The notes beneath the pieces were generated by a model. That model made no database searches and was not told the origin of the DNA. It saw nothing but the letters and a program-made list of their open reading frames with translations. This document shows positions 50,501 to 63,382 of a stretch of DNA of 64,000 bases, piece after piece; the first letter of the stretch is position 1, and each line of letters opens with the position of its first letter. The position numbers and the translations under genes are program-made. Source of the DNA: Lates calcarifer (taxonomy: Eukaryota; Chordata; Actinopteri; Centropomidae); the NCBI RefSeq assembly GCF_001640805.2, contig NC_066847.1, forward strand, positions 21,319,504 to 21,383,503, given 5' to 3'.

Positions 50501-53500
50501 CTTTTTATAAAAGGAAAGGTCCTTAAAGTATGTTATGTATTACATCTCTGTCTCCATGTATATCTCCATCTGTGTGGGTGCTCTATTGTTCCATAATTAT
50601 GCCTGAAGGAATTCTTGAAGGAATAGTTTGACATCTTGGAAAGAAAAAACAATGGAGAGAAGATTAATACCACCCATGTCTGTACAGTAAATATGAAGTG
50701 ACCCCCACCAGCTGGTTAGTTTAGCATAGCGCAAAGACTGAAAACAGGAGGAAACTGCTAGCCTGGCTCTGTCCAAAACCAACACCTCTGAAGCTCAATA
50801 ATTAACACATTATGTCTTGTTTGTATCTTGTGTGTGTCTCAGCCAAGAACTAGTCTGGCTCATAAGCCCCATAACACTTCAAACATGTTGTTTTTACACT
50901 TAGGTTTAGAAGTGTAAAAGACATAATTACTTCAGGGAGACTTTGTTACCTTTGTTACCTTTGCACAGAGGAAGGCTAGCTGTTAAGATAAGCTAACTCA
51001 AGAAAGTAAATATGCATATTTCCCAAAATGTGAAACTGCTCCTTTGAGACCCAAACATGCTATCCTCTTATAGACTGCTTTCTATAGACTGTGCAACCTC
51101 TTATTATAGGCTGAGATTTAACCTAATGTCGCCCATGCAAAGCATAGCACGAATTATAGCAATAATCTAAACAGTGCCCTGACAGAGTAAGAAAAAGAAA
51201 GATAAAAAGATGAGTATAATGAATGGAAATTAAAGAAACAAGGTAAATGGCCATGCTGACATTGGTCCCCCAGCGCAGGTAAAGGAAGGTCAAGTTCTTT
51301 TCCTTCTACCTGTGTGTTTTCCTCTGCTTCTGTCTCAGAGGGGCCTTAACCCTCCTGATGTGTAAAACATGCGTGTGTGTGTGTGTGTCATCCTTTAGAC
51401 GTGGCGGTGGGCTGTCCGTTCGGAGGCGAGGAGCGTGGAGGCAGAGTATTGATCTTTAACGGTAACAAAGATGTATCCACGCAAGGCCTGACGCTGAGCC
51501 AAGAGCTGAGAGCAGCCCGGACCCCGAGTGGCAGCTTGCCTGGATTTGGATTCACTGTAAGAGGAGGCCAAGACCTGGACAACAATCACTATCCTGGTAA
51601 ATACTCACACTCAACAAGTCAGTCTCTCTCAACTCGACTCCCTGTGTTATAATCAAAATTCTTTCTCCAAGTTGCATTCTTTCACTTCTCCACTTTCCTT
51701 CCAGCTCCTCTCATTACAGCCTCCCTCCTCTTCATTCTTGACCTCCACATTTCATCGTTTCCCCCCATGCACTCCTCCACTACCCATCCCCATGTTCTCC
51801 CATATTGCTTTCCTCCTCTTTTCTGGTAAACTCATCAGTCAGATGAAGGGGGTATAGGAATGAGTGCCAGTTAACTGCTGCCGCATCCATTCTTTGGGGA
51901 TTTTCATTACTCAAGAAGAAGAGATTGAGGGAAAGAAAGAAGTATAATAATACATTATCCGCATGTTCAGTCTGCCAGACAGTCAAACCTCGGCCCATAT
52001 CCTTACAACTGTGAGCAGACAAAGCATTGTTCAATCAAATTACATGCAGCAACTCCTTACTTTTATGTATGCCACCTTCTTACTTTACCAGACACCTCCA
52101 CCTTCTGTCTTCACAAAACATAGAAACCTCGCTACAATAAGAGACCTGAGAATGAGAGTGGGAATCTGTTTATATACATGAGTTTTCAGTTCAGAAAAAA
52201 ATGGCAGGTCTGTAAAACCACTGTTTTACTACCTTATTTTCTCCCTAATTTGCAGCCATTCTGTTCTCTGCCCTTGTGCTTCTACAGATTAGGCTGAAAA
52301 GGAGAATTTGTTTAGTTTTACCTTTTTCTCTCTTTTCGTTTTTTCTTCTTTTTTTTTGCCCCCACTCTCTTTACCCCTTTTCCTTTTCATTTTTGCTATA
52401 ATAACAGATTTCTTCACTCTACAAACAGGATATCAAGGGAGGTACAAACACATGAACACACACAAGTTCACATGTGCGGCTTGTGATCAGTTTCACTGGC
52501 AGCCAGAGAGTGTGTGTTGAGTGTGTGCCAGGCTCCGGGTCAAAGCTAGACTCTGTGCAGACCCACAGCAAATCAAGAGATCCTGAATTAAAAACATTGT
52601 ACAGTAAATACACACAGGGGTTACAGGTTGAAACTTAGGCTGGTGGGGTCCCTTTGGGAGGAAGAAGTGAAGCAGAAAACTCATGGGTGGCAAAGCTTTC
52701 AGCCAACAAACACACACAGACAGACGTGCAGTGCTTGCGTCGTCTGTCATTAGAGAGCTGGCTGACGGAAGTGAGGCACACACACACGGTGTGTCGTTAG
52801 CGGGGTAGTAAAGTCACACAGTTCAAAGGAGCCAGCGACGTTTGATCAACAGGACTGCACAGGCGTCTGGGAGGCCTGCTAGAGCTGCTATATGCTGCCA
52901 TCAACGTTAAATGTCATTAGTCTACTGCAGGAACACTGAGGGAGGGAAGGATGATGATTAGACTCTGCTTTCAGCTTTAATGGACTTTTTCTGCAAAGAT
53001 TATGTCATATATATGTCTCTTTATTTGATAGCTTACACTGGGAAACTAAATCAAAGGCAGAAGTCACAAAAGATGAGAAGCCAGACAGTACAGATACACT
53101 CAGAATTAAGGTTAATTAAATGAAATTAAACAGGCATCTTGGTTGAGAGCATGACACAGGAGCACTACCGGCGCAGTGTTTTTACTAATGCAGCGGAGGC
53201 CACGAATCAGAGTGTGGATGGAGATGAGGTTAGGGTATATGTGTGTGTAAGAAGGGGCTCAGATTGCTTCAGGGTGCCTTTTTAGGTTCAGCCAAGGGGT
53301 CAAAGGTCAAAAACTGACAATGTTTTGCCTGTCAATCACACCAGCTTGGTGAGAGAGTCAAAGACACAGAGACATTTCAGGGTCAGTGATTTGGATGTGT
53401 GTGGTGGTGAGGGGTCACTCGATCAGTCGCGCGGTTGGTAAGTAGGCGTAAAATGTGTTACTAGGCTCCATATCTACCAGAATATATTTAGTGACCATCT

Positions 53501-55921
53501 ATATTTTCAGATCATTCTGGATCAGCTTCAGCTTAAAAGTAGGAATAAAAAAGTAAGAAAAAGAACAAAGATTCTTGTCCCCTCATTGCTACAGTTATAC
53601 ACCCCAAATGTATCTTTAAACAATGCCATATTAAGCAAACCCGAGTAAATCCTCTACAATTTGCAACAGCCTATTCCCCTTGTCCTCAGCATGAGAAATA
53701 TACTTTTCATTCCAAAAATGTAGTGTGAGTGAGGTATTGAAAATATGTATAATAACTGGCAAGTTACTGAATATCCCTAAAATCTCACACATTCATCCAA
53801 AATTTTAGAAATTCTGTCTAAAACCACCTCCTTTTCCACTGAGTGCCATTGACCTTTGGCATTTCATCATCAAGACCTGTTCCCTGCAGCACAAACAGGC
53901 AGTCAGGGGCAGGCAGCCAGTGACAGCTTGACAGTCTGTCTAAACTCTGGGTGGAGGTTGTGTTTTCACAGCCCAGGACAGACACCATCAGCTAGTTACC
54001 AAGACTATACATTGACCTAGACCTGCCATCAGTGAATAGAGTGTGCGCGCTGGTTTTTCAGCCCATTTGTGTGTGGGTACGGTTCAGTGTGTGTCTCTGT
54101 ACACACACACTAACCTCAAATCAACAGTGGCAGGCAAGCTTTCCTGTGCGTAAGGAAATGGGATTGACATAGAAAGGAAAGTGGGCCGTTATTTGATTTA
54201 GCCCTCGGTGCAGCCATGCGCACACTCACTCACGCTCTCACACACATTTAACCCCAAAGGCGCCCTATCAGTGTCATGCAGTGGGAGGTTTTCGAGTGCA
54301 AACACAAGAGACAGGATAAGGAGTACAGACAACCACTGTATTGAACATATATACATACTTGTGGCAGGAGTGCAGTTAGATTTACAGGTTACACAACTCA
54401 AACAGCAGGATGCACAGAGGAATTTGGGCAGGGAGCAAGGTGGTCCCTCTCTGTCTCTCTCTCTCTCCCCCTCTGCTGAAAACACACCTTGCTTCTGATG
54501 GATTTCACAGATTGCGGTTTAAAGGCCAAGTGCTCTGTCCTCTGCCCCCCTTTTCTTTGTATCATTTTCCAATCTCCTCCCTCTCGTGTGCTCCTTTCCC
54601 CCCTTTTACCGAACCTCTCTGACTGCCCACAACCCACATCTTGGGGTCCTTTTTCGTCGCAGGCTTTTCAATACAGTTCTTACGCACAGAGTCACGTGCA
54701 CACACACACACACTCACACAGTGACATAGCACGCCCCAGGGGAAGAGGGACTAGGGTCTAAATGTTTAATGTTGTGGTTTCAGGGGGACTCAGTGACTGC
54801 AGCCAAAGGCAGAAACAGATGTGCCTCTCTCAGATTCAATTAGTCCCTTTCTTCTTAAATACGCAGGAGAGGAAACACACAGCAAATGACAAGCAAAGTC
54901 TACAAGAGTTCACTTCCACCAACTTAGTCTAATATACTGCCTGTAGCAGGTTGCCACAGCATGTTTTTCACAGATCTAAGTCATTGTAAACTGAATAAAT
55001 TCCTCTTTTTTCTGGAGTCCGGATAATTGTAATGACATTTTTCTCCATGTTCTATCATTTTATAGGCCAGACAGTTAATTAGTTGATCATAAAAAGATAA
55101 TATCAGATTAAATGATAATAAAAATATCATTAGCTGCAGTCCCAGTTGCTTCCCATTGGGCAGCATGAGGCTATTCTGTCTTTCTCAGGATCACCCAACT
55201 TTGTTTGGCTGCATCTGGCAGTGGTGGTTTTTACCCATTAAGTGCCTCTCTTCAGTTTCACATTGTTTTAATCAGCACTTGTATGTGTGCATGTAATATA
55301 TGTGTCTATGTCAATATGTCTGTGTGTATGTGTATATGTGTGTGTGTGCATGCGTGCGTGTGGCTTTCATTGGTATGTGTCCCCTAACCGCAGCCAATTA
55401 AATACCAGCACTATTTTAAACTCCGAGAACCAATTAAAATTGTGTGTTCATCACAAAAGCCATGAAAACAAATAAAAATCACATATAGATGAGGTCTGTT
55501 GCTGCTTACAATTAGGAGCTGACTGTGACTATGCAGGCTGTTGGGAAATGCTGTTGTTTAGTAATGTGTGATTGGAGCAATGTGAAATTTCTAATGGCAC
55601 TGGAATGCAGCATGGGGTCCCTGTCTCACAGCACACACATGTATGAGCACACACACACATGCACGAACGATGAACTCACAAACACACACACTAATGCATG
55701 TTCTGTTTATGAATTTAGTCTGAACCGGGTCATGTGTGAAAGGAAAAGCGTGGGGATATCAGAATGTCAGTGCTTTATCTCAGAGTGTGTATGTGTATAT
55801 ATGTGTAGGTGCGTGTGTGTGTGTATTAAATGTGAGAAGTCTGTGTTTGATGAAGATTGCTGGAGACCTTGAAATCAGTCCCATCTGTGGCATTCTTTGA
55901 AGCTCTCCATTTCCTGTCTCT

Positions 55922-55981
<60 letters not shown>

Positions 55982-57093
55982 TCTCTGTCTCTCTCTCTCT
56001 CTTCACAGATCTGATCGTGGGGGCGTTTGGCGTAGGCGAGGTGTCGGTGTACAGGTAAGAGTTAACAAGGTGTTCTGTCTCTTTTTGAAATTCTTCTCAA
56101 AGTAGAGACTTGTTTTTGTGTTTTTTTCTCACAAATTCTTTTGCCTCACATTGTCTGTGTGTGTGTGTGTGTGTGTGTGTAGGTCTCGAGCTGTAGTCTC
56201 TGTGGAAGCTGCAATGATCCTGACGCCCAGAATCCTGAACCCTGATGACCGACAGTGTCACCTGCCTGAGACAGACATCATGGTTACCTGGTAAGAAGTA
56301 CATGCTTAGATTGTCTCTTACCCCAATTCCATACTACACAATGATAATATACAGTGTTCTATATATATCAGACAATCCCAGTGGATAATTTTTACATGTA
56401 TAAACCTCTCTTTCAGCTTGTTCCTCTTTACCAATATGTGTACAAACCAACGTTCTCACAATGTTCACAATGGACAATGGATATCAGCTCCCCAAGTTAA
56501 AACTGCAAAAAGCTTTAGACAATTAACAGAAAGACTTGAAATTGTTTGAGCTGATTTCTGTTGGTGGATTCAAATTTTAAGGTTTTAAAGGATCTGGGAA
56601 GAAGCACTTTTGGTCAGTGCCTCTAAATTTATTGTTTTGGCCTTATTATTGGAGGGATTTTAATATCCCTGAGACTTACCAATTAAATAGAGAAAAAAAG
56701 AAAATATATTCATCTTTATAGTATCGTGTTTTTCCAGTTAGTGTAGAAGAAATGAATGAACTTCATGATACAAAACATTATCCAGCTGACAAATACTGAT
56801 TTAAGAACAGCACTGTCAACAACACTGTCAATTAAACAAGAAAAATGTTTTCACAATAACTTTACACTAAAATGTTCCTGTAGCTCTTCACCACAGTCCA
56901 CAATTTGTTATGATTTTTCCCAGCTGCTTGTAGCTCTGCCACTTCTGCTTGACTTTGCATTCTGGGACAATAGTGTCCATCAATACACAAGCTCAAAAAC
57001 AAGCAAAAAAGTTCTTGAGTATGTTTAATTTAGTCACTTTTCCAGTGTTAATACTCATGCTTTGGAATTTGGAAACCTTGTGTGTGTGTGTAA

Positions 57094-57129
<36 letters not shown>

Positions 57130-60100
57130 GTGTATGCAGGTGAATTAAAGTTAAAGGGATCAAAGTCTTAAACAAACATGAGACTAATGAACCCCAGTGC
57201 TGCACTGAACCCCTGATCTGTACCAGAAATCTTACTGCTTATACTGTATCATAAATTGGTATGCAGTATAAAGTATAGACTTTCACAAATCACACACCCA
57301 CAGACAGATGGGACAAATATTTCGCCTCTGTGCTCTAGACGTCTGCCATCAGCCAAGGTCTGTCTGTCTGTGCGTCTATTGCAATAATTTAGCAGCGCGC
57401 TGAAAAAGCATACTCATATAACCTGGAAATTCACATTTACGAGACTCTGCAATTAATTTGAAACTGCATAATTCTATTTTGATTATATTATTGTTCCTAT
57501 GGGTAGCAGGCCGGCTTTGAACGGTCTGGGGGTGAGTTTAGTTGAGGGGAACGAGTCTAAAGGCTCCTGCTGCTTCACCACAGTCTATTGTTGGTTCTAA
57601 CTTATTGGGGCTGGAACCGCTGTAGGACTGTTTGGACGGGAGAAGTGCGCTCGGCTAGTTGCCATCATGGTGTCTGTGCGTGTGTGTAGAAGTGTGTGAG
57701 TGTTGGCAGTGACTGAAAAGGGAAGAGGGTTTGGGGTCAAATTGACAGAGAGCACTAAACTGTGGAATTCTGTCAAAACAAAACTCAGCTTATATTAAAT
57801 AAACCGCCATAAAGTTTAGGTTGGAGGTATGGAATCAGATAGGACATGGGACACACACCCACAGCCACACACACACACACACACACACAGACACATGCAG
57901 AGAGTCAAACAGCTCGTGGAGTTGAGGGATGTTTGAGACTATTGTGTTTCAGAGGGGTGAAGATTTTTTTGACATTTCAGTTGTTTCTCTGCGGTGAGAG
58001 CTGGAGAGATGTGTGAGGTAGTCCCAGTTTGTGCCTCTCATGTATTACTGTTACATTTGAGTCACAGGGTTAAGCATCTGATTTTCCGAAAAATAATTAC
58101 CTAGCGATCTTTCAAAAACCCAGAGAGTCTTTTAACAACACTGACCACTGTTCTGAGGGTATTTCCAGAATCCTCAAAGTCCCCTCTAACCATCTGGCTT
58201 AAAAAATGTTCTGTCCAATGCACAGCTTTTTTCATTTTCAAGTATTTTGGGGGCTTTTAAGCCTTTATTACAGATTGTACTTCTTTTTCCTGATCCAAGC
58301 AAATAATAGCCAGAAATGTGAGCCAAAATCAAAACTTTTATTTAGTTATATTTGTTATATTTATGTTTCTTGCCAATATTTTATATTCTGATAAAAACTG
58401 ATGTATTAATATTTTTGCTTGTGTTTTACACAGGGAGAAAGGACATTTGTTATTTCTGGCTACATGAATTAGGAAATACAGTTGCAACTTGAGCAGTGGA
58501 CAGAACATTTTTATTATGTTTTTTGAGAATTCTGGAAATACCTTCAGAACAGCAGTGAGTGTTGTTAAAGTGGCAATAAAACATAATGTTTTTATATCAA
58601 CAATGGATCAGATGTCATCACATATTTTAAATGGATCACTCATAGTGATGAACCAACGATGAATTATCACCCGACTCTACAGTTCATCTCAGCTCCGTGG
58701 GGTTGGTCTTTCAGCGTCTTTCAGCAAACTGTTACGGTCTTCAGGTTCGCAGCTGTTTTGGTGTTGCCCAGCACCAACAAACATAGCAACTAGCTGGTGG
58801 ACATAGTAGCATATAGCAGCTAAAGAGCAAGATAGTTCCCTCAGGAGTCGATAGAGACCAAAACAGCTAAAAGAGAGAAAATATCGGACTTACGTTAACC
58901 TGGTGGCTAACATGTTCACCACACTCACTAAAGAGATGATAATATGTCAGTATTGTGTTTCTAGCCTGTTTCTGCTGCCCCCAAGTGGACAATAAAACCA
59001 GTTATTGCAGGTTTTAATGACCATCTTGGTTCTTTTTAAGGACCAATGGGTAACTATTTTTTCAGAAAATCAGATGTTTAGCTCTTTGACTGGAAGGAGT
59101 GGTGGAAAAGGAGGGGACAGCTACTTAATGACAAGTCTTAAATTGAAAGTCCTTACTCATTAAGCACACCCTGGGAAGTGAGGGAGGACATTTATATGTG
59201 CATGTTTGAAGGGAGGGCCGGCGAGCAGTGTGTAGGGCGGTGGAGCGCAGATGCACTTTGGGGAAAATTACATACAGTAATGACCAACCCGAGAGCCAGA
59301 GCTGTTGTCAGTAAAATGGGGGTAATTTCTGTGCTGCATACACTTAAGTTTGACACACAGTGCTTATTAGAGTCACACTTGAGCACGCCCGCCCATATAC
59401 ACAAAATGCACACACATGCTTACATGCATCGCATATTAAACACACATGAAACCACCTGGAGAGGTCAAAATGACTTAGGGGAACAGTTTTTAAAATAGAA
59501 ACCTGTATTTTATCACATGCACATAAACTCACATCTGTAGCGCACACTTTTCAAATGCAGGAAAACTAGCTCATCACTATTGTGTCATCTAATGGGGCTC
59601 TTAATTATTAACAAACTCACAAGCATCCACAACATCTGCGATCTAGTTGTTAGGGTTTGTGAACTGGAACCAAACAAACAATAATCACATGAAGTCATTT
59701 GCCTCTTGCTTCATATTGCTGAGTCTTCAGTGTAGAAGCAGGAGCATCACATCTGTGAGCTTCCTCAGATTAGTGGATATTAACAGCGTGGGGCTCCCTG
59801 TGTGGGAGTCACTTTCCTGTTCTTGATTAAAGAGGTGATAACACACACACACACACACACACACTTACACATACATGATACACACATAAACAGAGGAAAT
59901 GCAAAAATGTTTCCCAGTCTCCCATGTCTGTCTAATGGAGGGGCTCAATGGGCCCCAAGTGGTATTTCCCACTGCAATTTATTTATTTAGTTATTTTCAT
60001 GCTTTGTTTTTTGTGGTTTTGTCATGCATAGAAATATGAGGGAAGAGAACGTCTACAGTGAATTAACAATCATTAGTGCTTAGCTTCCTGCCATGACCAA

Positions 60101-62557
60101 CACCTATTTTTACTAATGCTGTATACAGATCTACCCATATAAGCTTACAAAACCATACAAATTATGTGAATTAGGAAGCAGTGCATACATTCTCAAATAA
60201 AGCTACAAAAGTCTAGAAATAGATAAATAAAGAATACAATAAAATTCATCAATTAATAATAAGTATTAGCACAATGTAATTGTAATCTATGAGAGACAGT
60301 AGAGATAAATTGAATAGTCCTTCTTGTCTTCTAGGAGCAGCTAATAACATGCTAATGTCATCAAGTATGCTAACGGTCACAACCTTCTCTCTCTTTTCTG
60401 TTTTTCTTCCCATCCTCTTCCTCCAGTCTGAAGGTGGATGTCTGTGCAGCAGTGAGCGGTGTGGGGATCCCCAGCTCTGTAGGTAAGCAGCTGTGCACAA
60501 TGTGGTGGACTGACAGAGAGGGAGCAAAAGGGAGAAGCTCAGTGGGTGGGACAGTAGTCAGAGCCAGCTCCTTCGCACATCTCATTAGAGTTTCCTGCTG
60601 AGAAACCGCTGCTCTGCCACACCGATCAGAGTGGAGAGCAAAGGAAGGAGGGAGGGCGAGAACAAGAATAGGAGACACAGACACAGACAATGGAGGTGTG
60701 AAGTACAATGTTTCCACTGTCTAATAATGCTCTGTAGAGTAGAACGCCTCCTTACTACATTACTAATGGAAAGTCACACACAGTAAAGGCGTGTCCGGGT
60801 TGGCTGGATATTCTTATTCACTCTAATTGTCACTTCTCCATCCATCTCTACCTCTCCATCATTCCCTTCCTGTCCAGACCTGAGAGCAGAGCTGCAGCTG
60901 GACTGGTTAAAAGGTACCAGGGGAGGAGTTAGGCGAGTTCTCTTCCTGGACACCGAGCAGCCTCAGCGCACAGGACGCCTAACACTCGGTCACAACCATC
61001 CACATGCATGCCTGAGCTACATCATTTACCTGAGAGTGAGCAAATCACACACGTATAGAAATGCAATTTAATGAGCTTGAATTATGTTGTGTATCTTTAA
61101 AGGAATCCGCTGAACAGCTGCACATTTCTCACCTCTCACTGTTTCTTCTTCACAGGAGGATGATGAGTTCAGGGACAAATTAACCCCTATCTCGCTGGCT
61201 CTGAACTACAGCTTAGCTCATCCCGCACATAACCAAAAGCTTCCACCTGTCCTTAACCGCTACAGCAGCACCTTCCTCCAAGAGCATGTGAGTATATACT
61301 GTATATACAGTAATTTTCCCTTAGTAGAGGGTCTAAGGATAAAGGTGCCATATGCTAAGCAGATTTATGATTTCATTGACCTAAGTTGAGCAAGTCCAGC
61401 TCTGAGTACATACTGCAAAAATTTGAGACCTGAACTAACCTGATATTATATGTCACTCACTCATTCTTTGATGAAAATGCTAACCTTGGACACAAGCTCA
61501 ATTTTTCCCAGTACAAAGCAAATGAATATGTTCAGTAATCTCAGTCTGTTTTCCCAGCTAAACTTTGGAGATCAAACACTTAAAACAATGTATGTGGGTA
61601 ATATAGGGAATGCAAAATAGTTAAAAAAAAAAAAAAAAAACTCAGCTCTGGACCAATTTAAGATGTCATGTTTCAAATAAGCAAGCTTGATGTAAAATAT
61701 GCACTCATATGTTTCGCTCTACCACTTGCAGAGAGTGTTTAAATAAATACCAAGTTTTTCCAGAGCTGAGTTGTTTTGTTTTCTCCCATTTCTGATTCCA
61801 GTACAAGACTATGTCAGTGCACACTCATTGGCCACACCTCATTAAAGAAGCCTCACCCAAATTTTCTGTGGTTTTTGAGAAAGTTTTTGCTTGCATATTT
61901 TACATTACTTACCACTTCACCAGGCTGTGCTTTCTTTTTTTTCTTTTTCTGCTTGTCATTACATGTCTTAAATACAACACGACAGAGACCCAAAATCAAT
62001 TTTGCTGCCCAGAATCTGGATAACAGAACTCTAGCGTGCATGTATGTGTCTGTACATATAGCACCTGCATCCTGATGTTACAGTTTCTCCTATTTTTGGT
62101 TTCGTGATGGTGCCCTGTGTATTTTGAACATTTCCTCATGACAATGTGCCCCTCCCATGTGCCCCTCTTCCTCTTAGGCCTACATTCTCCTGGACTGCGG
62201 AGACGACAACATTTGCATCCCGGACCTCCAGCTCTCTGCCAGCATGTAAGACTGATATGGACACGCCCTCTGACCTCAACCTGTAAACACTCAGCACAGA
62301 CACACACGCACACACAGCTAAACCAAAGAATGTCTGTTATTCCTCACACAATGAGCAAAGTTTACACTGAAGTTGCTCACATTATAGCTCCATTTACCAT
62401 GTGGTGTGTACGTCTGTGTGTGCGCAATGATGTTTGTGTGCATATGTGTGTGTGAATTAGCCTTCTCTCTATAGTGTTTCCAGCTGTACGATATCTCCAT
62501 GGCAGCATTATACAAACATCCCGTCACCCTCCACTGACTGACACACACACTTTAGCA

Positions 62558-62588
<31 letters not shown>

Positions 62589-63350
62589 CTGGGGTTATTG
62601 CTGGGGTCAGGGGTATTGCATTCTTTGCAGCTGAGTGGATTACACATGAATCCAATCCTAAAAATTATAAACTTAATTTCACAAAAGACACAACACTGGC
62701 TTTTTTTTTTTTTTTTTTTATGGAACTGCAGCAAAGTGCGTCATTTTCGGTGACCTCTACATAACTGAAATAATTTCTTTTCTTTGTACACTGTCCTCTC
62801 TCTTAAATAAAACACACACACACATACAGGGATCGCTCAGAGCTGGTGATTGGAGATGACAATCTGGTCATGTTGACCATCACTGCGGTGAACCGAGGAG
62901 AGGGAGCCTACGAGACAGAGCTACACACACTGATACCACCAGAGGCTGACTACATTGGAGTGGAGCGCAGGGTGGAGGTAAATACACACTCACACATACA
63001 CACACACACACATTGCACACAGGTTTGTCTGAAATCAATTACTCTGGTTTGATGTTAAGGTCCAGCAGTGTGGATACTGAAAATAGACATATAGGATTAA
63101 GGTAGTTATCTCATCAAGGTTGAAACATGTGCCAAGTGAACATTTAAAAAAAAAAAAAAAGGGAAGTGAGCTATTTGAGGCAGCAGTTACAGTACGACAT
63201 CACATCCTGTTGTGTCGTTGTGGTGTGTGTTTGTTTGGCGTGATTAAGGCAAAGCTATCAGCAGGGTATGCTTTACTGGCAATCGCCCAAAGGCCCCTAT
63301 TATGATTTACAAGCTGCATTAGTGACCACGGAAATGGATAGGGTCGACTG

Positions 63351-63382
<32 letters not shown>

